Source: Barthelona sp. PAP020
Lineage: Eukaryota; Metamonada: BaSk clade
Direction: 5' to 3'
Assembly (NCBI GenBank): GCA_040182905.1
Contig: JARQWU010000086.1
Coordinates: 1 to 36,180, forward strand
Length of the DNA: 36,180 nucleotides
This document shows positions 27,601-36,091 of the stretch, one piece after another (position 1 is the first letter of the stretch; the number at the start of each line of letters is the position of its first letter). Under the pieces are notes generated by a model. That model saw only the letters and a program-made list of their open reading frames with translations, was not told the origin of the DNA and made no database searches. Position numbers and translations under genes: made by a program.

Positions 27601-30218
27601 GATTGACTTAACAAATATAAACCAAAAATTATTAAAACTATCGAAATTGATAAATATGTATTATTTGGTTGTAATATAAACACGATTAATAAAAAATATA
27701 CACAAAACATCAAATAATAAATTAATTTTCGAGCAATTTCTGAAATATCTACAAATCTTCCATCATCATTCGAAATAATCAAATTTTGATAATAAGGACC
27801 AATATAAATATCACTAATATTGTCAGATACACTTGTAAATATGCCAAAATGAATATTTAATATTTTTAAAAAAATTTCCCCCATTATTCCAAAAATTACT
27901 AAAATATTGATCAAAAAGAAATCAAATTCTTGAATTTCAATCAATTTTAATACACAAATAAAATAAATAAGACAACAAAAAGAATATCTATAATAAAGAA
28001 AAATTCTTTTGGATATCTGTTTCTTTCTTTTATTAATGATTGAAAAAATTGAAAATAAAGGAAATATTGTGAATATGTATGAATAAATAATCAAAGATAA
28101 AGATAAATTACTTTTTATCATGTGATTTTGTTCAAACCAATGCCAATAAAATTCAACATAAAAGTAAATTTGACATGAAAGACATTGAAAAACAATTTCA
28201 ATTGATCTATGATTAATGATTAAAGATTTTATCAAACAATTGAAAAATATGACAAAAATACAAAAATCTTTGAATAAAATTAATGGCAATATACTTGCAT
28301 TGGTATAAATGTTTTCGAAATGTTTGAGACAAACTATTCTAAAAATTGAAATTAAAACAGAAATCAAAAATAAACATATGAAATCAAAAACAAATAATCG
28401 TTGAGTTCTTTGAAAATTTAAAATATACAAATGCATTAAAATGAATGGTACACAACACAAAGAAATAAATAATCCAATAACATTGTTCATAAATATTCCA
28501 GCTACAACAATGTAAAAACCTAGAATACTAATCATCAAAAGATTGACAATTCTGATGATAATTCCATAAAAAAAAATATTTCTTAACAGTTTCATTCGTT
28601 CATTGTAAAAGTGTTTTGGGATTTTATAAGTATAATCTACAATCTTACTCATATTTATGTATCTGATTAAACAACCAATAAATAAAAAAATAATTGAGAA
28701 AAATAAGATTGGATTTTCTAACATACTTTTCTCAATCGACCCCATTTCTTTTAATCCAAATAACTCTGTCATTGTTTCAAACAAATCAAACTTTTGAAAA
28801 CTTTTGTAAAAAACAATAGTGATTACAACATGAATAACTTGTACCAAATCACTTTTAACAAGTGTAAAAGGTACATAAAAAAGGTTTTCTCTATTATCAA
28901 TACAAATTTCATCAGAAGAATTCAATTCCTTACCTTTGTATTTATTTGTGCGAAAAAATGACAATAAAATAAAAACATCACTCCGAGTAAATTTTTTGTT
29001 GAAAAAAAAATACACTCCAATGATAACTGCAATTGTAACAATCATAAAGTTTAAAAAATATAAAGTTTGATAAAGATCATCACGAATATTATCAGGAAAA
29101 TAATTAATTTGCAAAAAAATATTGCAAATTATCCCCAAAGAACCAATAAAAATAATATTGTTAAAAAATAGATTTTTAAAGATTGCTTTAGGATAATATA
29201 TCGTTTTTACATCAATATCAACAATATTTTCGTAGAAAAAATCAATTTCAGTTTGCTTACGCTCCTTTGAAAAGAAAGTGAAAAAAATCAAATTCAACAA
29301 AAATACTATTACAGCAATATTCAAACAATGAGTTATATTGCTGTTCAATCGATTGGAGGGCATAAAAAAATAAAAGGCAAATCGAGGCAAATTTCCAACA
29401 ATCTGTAAATACATCGGATTTTTCAAGTATTCATTAAACGTTATGAATAAAACAAAAACATTGGGTATCATATATAATAACCAACTGATAATAATTTCTC
29501 GAACTTGAAAATCAATAGTTCTTTCACATAAAATCGAAGAATAATCATATAAGAAAGCATCAATACCAACAATAATAATTGGAAATATTAAGGAAAGTAA
29601 ATATCTAGTCCTACTGATAGGTTTAAAAAGTTGAACTTGTTTTCCTCCTCCTTTATCCAAATCAATACCATCAAAACCTCGAAACCAATTAATAAACCTT
29701 TCAAATGGTATGGATGGATATAAAACAGAAGATAAAGTCAGTCTAAATGAAAGTATTATTCCGGCCATTCCAAATCCATTGGTAGCAGCAATATATATTG
29801 ATTCAGCATAATGAGAAAAAAGTAAAACAGTTAAATATACAATAAATTCACAAAACCAACCAATAATACAAAAAATTTTCGAAGGATTATGTGGAGAAGA
29901 CATAAAATATATAACTTTATAAATAATAATCTGTGTTGAAATTAAACCACATAACCCAACATATGGTAAAAATAATAATAAATCTGATGAGCTAATTCGA
30001 TAACTTTTAGGTAAAGAACCAAAACAAAATATTATTTCGAAAAATATTCCTAAAACTCCAGTAAAAATCGTTAAAAAATGTTTTAATGTAAATTTTTCTC
30101 GATTTTTTCGAAAAACAGGAATATTTCCACCAATCTTTTGGAATAAACGAAAATGAATGGAGAAAATAACCAATATAATGTATATTAAAAGTAAATCAAC
30201 GCCACTAGGCTTGCTCAT
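24639..30218 (-). CDS. DEK1-like transmembrane calpain, apparently catalytically dead
   Basis: This is 1859 residues in one exon. Residues 1-875 hold about 20 transmembrane helices with loops. Residues 875-1400 are a cytoplasmic linker with a histidine-rich patch (about 957-990), acidic runs and coiled coils. Residues 1405-1710 match a calpain protease core: I-Y-I-D-P-F-F at its front, I-P-C in the PC2 approach, F-V-E-K-M-L-A-K-I-C-G-S-Y near 1530, and I-W-L-S-F-E-E-F-I-D-H-F near 1694-1705. A C2-like calpain beta domain fills 1715-1859. This order is that of plant DEK1 and protist membrane calpains. Where calpains have QGxLGDCW, this protein has QGFIKSPV, so the nucleophile aligns with Pro1464. 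The His and Asn positions (about 1626 and 1646) also appear replaced. A regulatory membrane pseudoprotease is inferred. The ATG at 30216-30218 leads straight into a membrane helix. Confidence 0.85.
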   Translation of the reverse strand: MSKPSGVDLLLIYIILVIFSIHFRLFQKIGGNIPVFRKNREKFTLKHFLTIFTGVLGIFFEIIFCFGSLPKSYRISSSDLLLFLPYVGLCGLISTQIIIYKVIYFMSSPHNPSKIFCIIGWFCEFIVYLTVLLFSHYAESIYIAATNGFGMAGIILSFRLTLSSVLYPSIPFERFINWFRGFDGIDLDKGGGKQVQLFKPISRTRYLLSLIFPIIIVGIDAFLYDYSSILCERTIDFQVREIIISWLLYMIPNVFVLFITFNEYLKNPMYLQIVGNLPRFAFYFFMPSNRLNSNITHCLNIAVIVFLLNLIFFTFFSKERKQTEIDFFYENIVDIDVKTIYYPKAIFKNLFFNNIIFIGSLGIICNIFLQINYFPDNIRDDLYQTLYFLNFMIVTIAVIIGVYFFFNKKFTRSDVFILLSFFRTNKYKGKELNSSDEICIDNRENLFYVPFTLVKSDLVQVIHVVITIVFYKSFQKFDLFETMTELFGLKEMGSIEKSMLENPILFFSIIFLFIGCLIRYINMSKIVDYTYKIPKHFYNERMKLLRNIFFYGIIIRIVNLLMISILGFYIVVAGIFMNNVIGLFISLCCVPFILMHLYILNFQRTQRLFVFDFICLFLISVLISIFRIVCLKHFENIYTNASILPLILFKDFCIFVIFFNCLIKSLIINHRSIEIVFQCLSCQIYFYVEFYWHWFEQNHMIKSNLSLSLIIYSYIFTIFPLFSIFSIINKRKKQISKRIFLYYRYSFCCLIYFICVLKLIEIQEFDFFLINILVIFGIMGEIFLKILNIHFGIFTSVSDNISDIYIGPYYQNLIISNDDGRFVDISEIARKLIYYLMFCVYFLLIVFILQPNNTYLSISIVLIIFGLYLLSQSKNSTSAKLIDMVILFENDTIDEIFKNVEQKHKKRHKKHYFSNFNRIENISRPNTNDISINRSFSKKNTNLKNKRTISKENRKKKNSHLQHHSSNSTSHTHTHTHHHTYLKPSRPHEIHLNQVNISDNIITSSTNDLFFNFQLNNDKNVFNQSVSVCKKEIMILKTELLSSLKNNDPAFVQNKKLARYNKFVNDNSNDIDDIGDKNVDESVDDDCEYKDIEDIDIWYNQRINFQKEPIILDKQQIKLKIRKLEARLKRLQQKQMIMEGELFLKLICTLDSVKKTREYTINKWKDQYYPGFNLQLLKNDHTLKNKILQQFGEFLTKEEEKIKELQKIQNSSDSMSNITNFMLIEEEDGDEEESNDITSMQTTLLKLTHDLHHEFDDDKEIESQIHVENDDDCDIDWNKESPISQQLKEKKIQRKLENYLSKAIKYVEILNKMRKILARSSNLDFIENFEDFLKVDFMLDEIVLFIKNKINSEMIDCSIFEFLEETFIHLKDQLKSMRKSFSKIKSIDVEGTLTKRTLKFMKIVKNARLNNEIYIDPFFSNFKKVLGNKFNQKNLELIPIGELFPKWNPLEMKGYYQQGFIKSPVLLYLFDSNTFVENLDDIICRYDMQSGVLLLRYFNEDQEEYMILDSLIPCLDKKLVFSKYSNPESLLASFVEKMLAKICGSYSNIEINSYSPKYLQIITGMYYQCWVPGLLNVLDVGRCFNIIKKYCKFENYGALCFIHENTFSNIDSDNFAVSLPFDYIFNIVTTFETILDGCKSRFVYITFSNSSHNNKLNLDLEKFKNIFSEASLDWPRKLKIQMGKIIPKFQSNGIWLSFEEFIDHFNFIITHVNLLKFNQAIYFGSLINEHAQVFNLKSSSLYFAPQHTLNFHHLPKHVKEVEIFVEFTQLKNSSVPIVINIWKHKYIPVTDITEFDFIGNPVQSNKKCTKFSICLPILEDHFFSIVPFLEYEGFGCDYMLKIFCSVCDVTIHVNNTIIG

Positions 30219-30519
30219 ACAACAAGAAAAACAAATATCAAACTATTAAAAACAAACCAAAAAAAGAAAACACAATTGATTCTAATACAAATTTCTTTTA
30301 TGAGCCATTCATTGATTTTGTGTGCAAACTTTCCTAATATTTCTAAAAAGAACAAATTCCACCAAAGAAAGAAGCAATTCTTTCCTTAAAAAGAAAGCAG
30401 TTCTTTGATTTTTTTAGTGTTGGTGTTGTCTTTTTCCTAACCACTGGTATTCAAAGCACAAAATGAACATTGAAATCAGAAAAAGACAGATATATATTTA
30501 CATCATTGTATAAAATTCT
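30219..30519. other. Spacer between DEK1-like and zinc-finger genes
   Basis: This 301-bp stretch is A+T-rich and contains purine-rich words related to AAAGAA, but no coding signal, hairpin or initiator-like element that I can support. Confidence 0.5.
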
Positions 30520-31137
30520 TTATTTACATTTGGTTCCACATAAATGACAAAATGATGCATCAAGCATCAATTCACCTCCACATTTATAACAAAATCGGGC
30601 TATTCCACTACACAATGTTTGAGATACAACACTTAGAGATTGTTCATTCATGATTCTTTTCTTTTCCACTTTCTTTGCCAATAATTCTCTTGTTCTCTGA
30701 TTCATCTGAGCTCTCAATTCAGTGTCCAGACTATCTTCTTCTTCATCTGCATCTTCAGTTTTTTCAACAATTTGAAATTTATCTTGAATAAAGCAATTCA
30801 CAGGAGGTGAACTTATGTTTCTGACAACAACTGGCCTTTTTGGATCACAATCTTTCAAATGATCTTCATATTTCAACGTGTTCTCAAAAAATTGTTTACA
30901 ATGAGAACATTGATTCTCAAATATTTTGGTTTTTAGAGAATCAGAAACTTCATTAACAAAATCACGATATAAAAATTTTCTTTCAATATGTGGATCTTCC
31001 AACAATTGTCTACAATATGAAGAAGGAATCTTTGAATTTTCATCGTCAACAAGACATTTTTTCAAATGAATTTCATACCAAGATTGTCCTATAAGCATAC
31101 CACATTTATAACATGGTATTAAAACATTTGTGGGCAT
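30520..31137 (-). CDS. C2HC zinc-finger protein (ZC2HC1/ZNF474-like)
   Basis: This is a 205-residue protein with three predicted metal sites. The first, near the start, is C-x2-C-x11-H-x3-C (Cys9, Cys12, His24, Cys28). The second, mid-protein, is C-x2-C-x12-H-x3-C. At the C-terminus a ribbon of two C-x2-C pairs (C-Y-K-C and C-H-L-C) closes the protein, ending G-T-K-C-K. Between the second and third sites lies an acidic, then basic, helical stretch. Spaced C2HC fingers of this type occur in ZC2HC1 and ZNF474, proteins with poorly known roles that are often found in ciliated organisms. The C-terminal ribbon is an addition to that layout. The start is the ATG at 31135-31137; the frame before it runs only into a TTG. 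Confidence 0.8.
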   Translation of the reverse strand: MPTNVLIPCYKCGMLIGQSWYEIHLKKCLVDDENSKIPSSYCRQLLEDPHIERKFLYRDFVNEVSDSLKTKIFENQCSHCKQFFENTLKYEDHLKDCDPKRPVVVRNISSPPVNCFIQDKFQIVEKTEDADEEEDSLDTELRAQMNQRTRELLAKKVEKKRIMNEQSLSVVSQTLCSGIARFCYKCGGELMLDASFCHLCGTKCK

Positions 31138-31167
31138 CAAGTTAATTGAAGAAAAAAAAAAATGGTG

Positions 31168-31365
31168 TTAAGAACCAATTTTTTTCTTTGATTTTGCTGT
31201 CTTTCCAATTTTTCCTAAAGACTCATTGATAGCTTTTTCGATTATTTTTTTTCTTTGGAATCCTTTATATTTTAGAGTATCAAACAATTCTTTGCAAAAA
31301 GTAAAAATTGAAAATCATCAATAGACCCTAATTTGGGAAATCTTTTTTTAGAAAGTTGAAATGTT
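31168..31365 (-). pseudogene. Unannotated coding-like stretch, two overlapping frames
   Basis: In the 268-bp gap between the zinc-finger and WD40 genes, a minus-strand frame open from 31314 reads E-L-F-D-T-L-K-Y-K-G-F-Q-R-K-K-I-I-E-K-A and ends with a lysine-rich tail at a TAA (31168-31170). A second frame (about 31365-31275) reads R-F-P-K-L-G-S-I-D-D-F-Q-F-L-L-F and stops where the first takes over. Joined by a frame change or a tiny intron they would give a small basic protein. Neither has a suitable ATG. It may be a decayed gene, a spliced gene or a sequencing slip. Confidence 0.35.
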
Positions 31366-31405
31366 ATTAAACAAAAAAAAAATAAAAGAACAAAATAGAT
31401 AAAAT

Positions 31406-32563
31406 TTACAAAGGTGATCTCTTAAAATTTCCAACAGGAGCTTTTCCATCTTCAATGGAGAAGAGGTGCAAAAATCCATTTGTTCCACCCCCACAAAAAA
31501 GTTGATTTATTTGACCACATTTTAAAGAAGATAAACTTGGCATTCCATTGACCGCAGAAATTTGAAAAGTGTTTAAATCAATAACGATAGTTTCATAAAC
31601 ACCACAAATAATCAAAAGATGATTGTTAAAAATTGTCCAAGGATTTCCTTGTTTATTTGAAATATGATTTGTCTGAGAAAATAATGGCATATTCAATTGA
31701 CGAATGTCAAAAATGGAAATTTTTTTTTCATTTTGAAAAACGGCTAATTGCTTAAACATTTTAAAATTTATCAAAGAACCCCAATCAAAAGGGAAAGAAA
31801 TGGGTAACTTAGAATAATCCAATGTTCTGTGATCAATTTGAAAAATAGCGTCTTTAGAACAACAAACTGATACATCTTCACTCAATAAATCGGCATGAAT
31901 CAATGGATTTTCAAAAAACTTTTGTTGAATTGAACCGTTATGACAACTATTGATATTCCAAATTCGAAAAGAATTATCTAAAGATACAGAGCCAATAGTT
32001 TCATCATTTATTTTATAAATATTAGCAATATCACTTGTATGACCTTTAATACCTGATTTCAATTGCATATATTTATAACCACGCATCAAATGATTTTCTA
32101 TGTCTCCATTTTTATTCAATATATAAGATGTTGAAGATCCATTACCTAAAACAAAATTGTAATCCTCATTGAATGGTAAAATTTTCTTTATTGAAATAAT
32201 CTCATTTTCTTTTTCAAATGGTCGAACTATTTTTTTTCTATTAAGATTAAAATTACTTGAAACTTTGAATTTCGAAACATTTCCCACACTATCACCAATA
32301 AAAATATATTTGTCATTGTTTACCCAACAACATGAAGTAATCGGCTGGTTAGTAATTTCAAATTCTTTAATAGCATTAAAATAATATTGTTTATTTTGAG
32401 AAAAAGCACAATTTGTTTCAGAATCGGAACTGAATTCTGAACTAAAATCTGAATGAAAATCTGAATCGCTAAAATCATCAGGAGTTTTCACTGATGGAAT
32501 ATCTGAAGGAGTTTTTGGTCCTATTTCATCAGTCATTGAAAAAAAAAAATCCGGATGATTCAT
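31406..32563 (-). CDS. WD40-repeat protein of unknown function
   Basis: This is a 385-residue protein. After a serine/aspartate-rich N-terminus (about 1-65, likely disordered and phosphorylated) come degenerate WD40 units: I-T-S-C-C-W-V-N-N-D-K-Y-I-F-I-G-D, then G-H-T-S-D-I-A-N-I-Y with N-S-F-R-I-W-N-I, then later blades ending K-I-S-I-F-D-I-R and F-L-H-L-F-S-I. Six or seven blades would make one propeller, usually a protein-interaction platform. No subfamily signature is clear. Two starts are possible: ATG 32561-32563 or ATG 32534-32536, nine codons later; the first leaves 42 bp to the divergent PH gene, the second 69 bp. The later start may be better, as the residues between are not informative. 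Confidence 0.8.
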   Translation of the reverse strand: MNHPDFFFSMTDEIGPKTPSDIPSVKTPDDFSDSDFHSDFSSEFSSDSETNCAFSQNKQYYFNAIKEFEITNQPITSCCWVNNDKYIFIGDSVGNVSKFKVSSNFNLNRKKIVRPFEKENEIISIKKILPFNEDYNFVLGNGSSTSYILNKNGDIENHLMRGYKYMQLKSGIKGHTSDIANIYKINDETIGSVSLDNSFRIWNINSCHNGSIQQKFFENPLIHADLLSEDVSVCCSKDAIFQIDHRTLDYSKLPISFPFDWGSLINFKMFKQLAVFQNEKKISIFDIRQLNMPLFSQTNHISNKQGNPWTIFNNHLLIICGVYETIVIDLNTFQISAVNGMPSLSSLKCGQINQLFCGGGTNGFLHLFSIEDGKAPVGNFKRSPL

Positions 32564-32605
32564 TTATTTTATATATCCCCTATGAAGACCTAATTTTTTG
32601 AAATT

Positions 32606-33097
32606 ATGCCAGAATTAGAAAAAGTAACTCCTGATGTTTCTTCAGATGTCATCATTTCCAAATGGATTGCATCTCCTGAGTTTGAAAGACCAAATTCAAT
32701 TTTGAGATCAGGTTATTTGACTAAACGAGGTCAAAGATTCAAAACATGGAAGAAGCGATACTTTGTTTTATCTAATGAAAAATTGAAGTATTTTAAAAAT
32801 CAAAATTCTTTGCATTCAGACCCTTTGGGAGAAATTGATTTAATAGATATACAAGTAAATCGGTACTTTGATAACAAGCTTCCACATACTTTTATTCTAC
32901 ATTCCATGAACAGAGATTTGTATTTATCGGCAGAAGATGAAAGTGAATTGTATAGTTGGTTAGACACTTTTAAATATGTCATAAGTTTAACAGGTAAACC
33001 TACTCTAAGTAATTTTGAGACCTTTAAATTTGAATCTGTTCATCAAATTTTTTCTAAAATTGAAGGAACTCCATTCGAAACAAATAGCACATTGTAA
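32606..33097 (+). CDS. Small PH-domain protein
   Basis: This is a 163-residue protein that is essentially one pleckstrin-homology domain (about 33-130). It opens with S-G-Y-L-T-K-R-G-Q-R-F-K-T-W-K-K-R-Y-F-V-L, the typical first strands with basic residues that can contact phosphoinositide headgroups, and closes with the helix containing the conserved tryptophan (E-D-E-S-E-L-Y-S-W-L-D-T-F). The first 30 residues and the last 30 are short flanks with no other domain. It probably binds a membrane lipid or acts as an adaptor. It is divergent from the WD40 gene across only 42 bp, so the two must share promoter DNA. Its stop is 79 bp before the ARMC9-like gene in the same direction. Confidence 0.88.
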   Translation: MPELEKVTPDVSSDVIISKWIASPEFERPNSILRSGYLTKRGQRFKTWKKRYFVLSNEKLKYFKNQNSLHSDPLGEIDLIDIQVNRYFDNKLPHTFILHSMNRDLYLSAEDESELYSWLDTFKYVISLTGKPTLSNFETFKFESVHQIFSKIEGTPFETNSTL

Positions 33098-33172
33098 ATA
33101 ATTTATTGATTGTAACTTTTTGGAGTTGAAGAAGTTATATTTTCATTTTATTTTTTAAATAATTTCTTTTAT

Positions 33173-33184
33173 ATGAATGAGTGA
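33173..33184 (+). promoter_or_regulatory. Minimal upstream ORF overlapping the ARMC9-like start
   Basis: ATG-AAT-GAG-TGA starts four bases before the main ATG at 33177 and ends within it. Ribosomes using the first ATG would terminate almost at once, so the context could tune translation. If transcription starts at the TCATT at 33143, this ATG is in the leader. Confidence 0.35.
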
Positions 33185-35444
33185 AAAAGAAGGCACAACT
33201 TTGAATGACCAAAATTTATCCAATGACGCCATTCTTACAAGACTATCAAATGATATAATTGTCGATTACTTTCGATATAAAGATTTTGAAGATACGATCA
33301 ATACTTTTTCTCGAGAAATGTCGCAAAAACAAGTGCGAATTCCACCTAAAGAATGGTTAAAAGAAAAATTGATGTTTTTTTTGGATAAAATTGATCGAAC
33401 ATTATTTCAAATCTATTCACGTCACATAATCAAAAGGACATATAATTCCCCGTATCTAAAACGCGCTAAAGAATTGGAATTTTTGCTTAGAGTTCATTTT
33501 TTTATTCATGAATTACATAATGATGAAATAATATTTCCTAAACAAGGAAATGCCAATGCTAAAAACAAAAGTAAATATCCACCTTCGTCTACATCCAAAA
33601 AAAAAAACAAATATAAAGAAAGTAAGAGTAAAGTTACTCCATTATCTTTATTTTCCTCTTATTTAAATAATGATGGAAAAGAGTTTGCGGAATATCCAGA
33701 ATTTTCCCGATTTTTTGCCCTTGGTTTTGATTCTAATGTAAAGAATAATGCTCTCTATTCTGCTATTTTATCTAGAGATTGGCTTGATGCTTTGAAATAT
33801 CGTTTAAATGTGATAATTGATGAAATTCCAGAACCGCTATTATTTGAATACATTCGAAAAAAGCCTGAAGTGAATTCAGAACAGGTACAGCATTTTGTTG
33901 AACATGATTCAATATTGGTGAAAAAACAAAGAACTTTAGAAGGTTTAATTCAATCATGGGGTTCCTTAAGTCAAGAATTATATTATATTATCAATGCTAT
34001 GGCCTCAAATGGGGTTTTAGACGAAAGTTATTGCAAATTACTTGGAAAACGTCTTGAAACACTCGGTATTGCAACGACAGATTGTGGTATTATGATTGAG
34101 GCATTTGGTGTTTCACCAAAAACACCCTTAATGGGTCATAATCTTGATAATGATGGCGATTTGATTGTTGTAGATAACATGGATGTGGGAAATATTCTTG
34201 CCTCTTTTGTAAACATCAAACAAAAAAATTCACATCGTCATTCTCAAAATTCTCAAAAAAATATGGGTCATGATGATGATATTGAAATGATTGAATATCA
34301 TAGTCCAATGCCTATGTCAGACAAAAGGGTTGATAATGATAATATGGTCTCACACACAGTTAATGATAAAGAGATACCAATTTTAACTCAATTGAAGGAA
34401 TCAAATGTTTCTCTATTTCATCCTAGAAAAGCAACACCTCCAAGTAATTCTTTTCGAGAATCACCCAGAATGACCTTAGAAGAAATTCGTTCCAAAATAA
34501 CAATGTTACCTTATAACAGGAAGACAATTGGGTTAATAACTTTTTTAAGAGGAAAATTGAGCTTGAATCAAACTGTTGAAAATCGTCAGAATTTCTTAAA
34601 TAAATTAATAAAGGCGGATATTTTGTCTTTGAATGATAACAATTTGCATCCATCTTTTTTCAATGATTTATTGGCCCAATCTGAAGTCAGTTTGGAATTT
34701 ACCGCATCCTATGTTATCTTTTTGCACACCATTGTTGCATCATTAGAAGGACGAAGGTATGTGTGTGATTCTAAACATTGTTCTGTTCTAGTTCTAACTT
34801 TGATTGAATTTGTTGTTGAAACTTCCAATACAAATGAAATTTTGTTCCATCAATTGCTGTCTATTTTACAAAGATTATCAGTTAGAGAAAATGTGTGTCA
34901 AGATTTGATTGATATGGGGATTGTTGAATGGTGTATTGATTTTCTTATCAGTACTTATACTTCAGATAGTGCTTCTTTTAATTTATTATTTGGTTGTGCT
35001 TTATTATATAATCTAATTTTACGTAGAAAAGGAGTTGAAAAAACATTAGAAAATTTGGACAAATTTTGTGATATTTTTCTTCTTTTGTTGGAAATTGATC
35101 TGGATGAATGTATACCTTTTGTTCTAGGTTGTTTTTATACAATGTTAGGTTTCGAAAAAGTTCGTGAAAAGATGAAAAATACAGAATTTGTTCAAAAAAT
35201 TCAAAAAATTCAAAAAACTTCAGGGAATGAACATTCAGAGCAAATAAAATATGTTTTACAAAGGTTAGAAGCTAAAGAAGACATTTTTGATGATAATCCT
35301 ATTGAAGATACAGATGACATTTGGGATGATCCAAGTACTGACCCTGAAGTAATGATGTTTGATGAAAATGTTCAAAAAGTCTTATTACAAAGAAATGTTA
35401 ATGTTGATCGGTTAAACACTCCAGTCTCAGCTGTTCCACGGTAA
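33177..35444 (+). CDS. ARMC9-like LisH/armadillo protein
   Basis: This is a 755-residue protein. The N-terminus (about 15-55) has a LisH-like helix pair, V-D-Y-F-R-Y-K-D-F-E-D-T-I-N-T-F, used for dimerisation in this family. A low-complexity middle (about 335-415) is histidine-, asparagine- and serine-rich. The C-terminal half is helical and armadillo-like. Near its end, S-V-R-E-N-V then I-D-M-G-I-V-E-W-C-I-D-F-L and A-L-L-Y-N-L-I-L-R-R-K-G follow the order seen in ARMC9, and an acidic tail closes the protein. ARMC9 sits at basal bodies and cilia, and human mutations cause Joubert syndrome. An ARMC9-like gene therefore supports a flagellated organism. The ATG at 33177 is the first in frame. 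Identity is inferred from domain order and local resemblance. Confidence 0.75.
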   Translation: MSEKEGTTLNDQNLSNDAILTRLSNDIIVDYFRYKDFEDTINTFSREMSQKQVRIPPKEWLKEKLMFFLDKIDRTLFQIYSRHIIKRTYNSPYLKRAKELEFLLRVHFFIHELHNDEIIFPKQGNANAKNKSKYPPSSTSKKKNKYKESKSKVTPLSLFSSYLNNDGKEFAEYPEFSRFFALGFDSNVKNNALYSAILSRDWLDALKYRLNVIIDEIPEPLLFEYIRKKPEVNSEQVQHFVEHDSILVKKQRTLEGLIQSWGSLSQELYYIINAMASNGVLDESYCKLLGKRLETLGIATTDCGIMIEAFGVSPKTPLMGHNLDNDGDLIVVDNMDVGNILASFVNIKQKNSHRHSQNSQKNMGHDDDIEMIEYHSPMPMSDKRVDNDNMVSHTVNDKEIPILTQLKESNVSLFHPRKATPPSNSFRESPRMTLEEIRSKITMLPYNRKTIGLITFLRGKLSLNQTVENRQNFLNKLIKADILSLNDNNLHPSFFNDLLAQSEVSLEFTASYVIFLHTIVASLEGRRYVCDSKHCSVLVLTLIEFVVETSNTNEILFHQLLSILQRLSVRENVCQDLIDMGIVEWCIDFLISTYTSDSASFNLLFGCALLYNLILRRKGVEKTLENLDKFCDIFLLLLEIDLDECIPFVLGCFYTMLGFEKVREKMKNTEFVQKIQKIQKTSGNEHSEQIKYVLQRLEAKEDIFDDNPIEDTDDIWDDPSTDPEVMMFDENVQKVLLQRNVNVDRLNTPVSAVPR

Positions 35445-36091
35445 AAGAAAGAAAATACACAAAATACATTATTTATGATAAGAATTAAGTTATTTGAGTG
35501 TAAATGTAAATATTTTTATTTTATTTTAATCATTTTGTCAATTTTTTGTTGATTTGGAAGTGCAAAATTTTTTTTTTTCTATCCCAAACTTTTTATTATT
35601 GATTTCTGCACTCTTATCTTTTCATTTATAATAAATTTAAGGGTCAAACATCATTTATTTAGCATAAAAAATGCCTTTAATCCTTCAATTTGTTTCTCAC
35701 CAAAAAAATTAGAGTTTTTACGAATGAATCAAAAAAGAGAGAGTACCTGATATTTATATATTTTGAAAAATTTACGGTTTTCAACAAAATATCTCAAAAC
35801 TGAAATTATTATTTCATAAACTGGTAAATATGCTGATGGCAATTTTCATTTCAGCTAATTTCAACAGTATTTGAATGGCAGAAATTGAGAGCACAGAATG
35901 ATTACTTTGAAGTTCAAAACTCTTACACCATTTCCATCACTCCTTTTTTTTTGGATTTTCAATTCATTTCTTTAAAAAATTTACACAAAAAATTTGTTAT
36001 TTTATATTTGAAACACTGTATTTGAGTCTTTGAAATTTTTTTGAAATTGTATTCAATTTAAAAAATATTTTTTTATTCAAATTGTCATTTC
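35445..36091. other. Spacer between ARMC9-like and kinesin genes
   Basis: This is 647 bp of A+T-rich sequence containing the 3' flank of one gene and the promoter of the next. A TCATT lies at 36085-36089, three bases before the kinesin ATG. T-runs occur near 35571 and 35947. I see no coding stretch or RNA gene. Confidence 0.55.
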
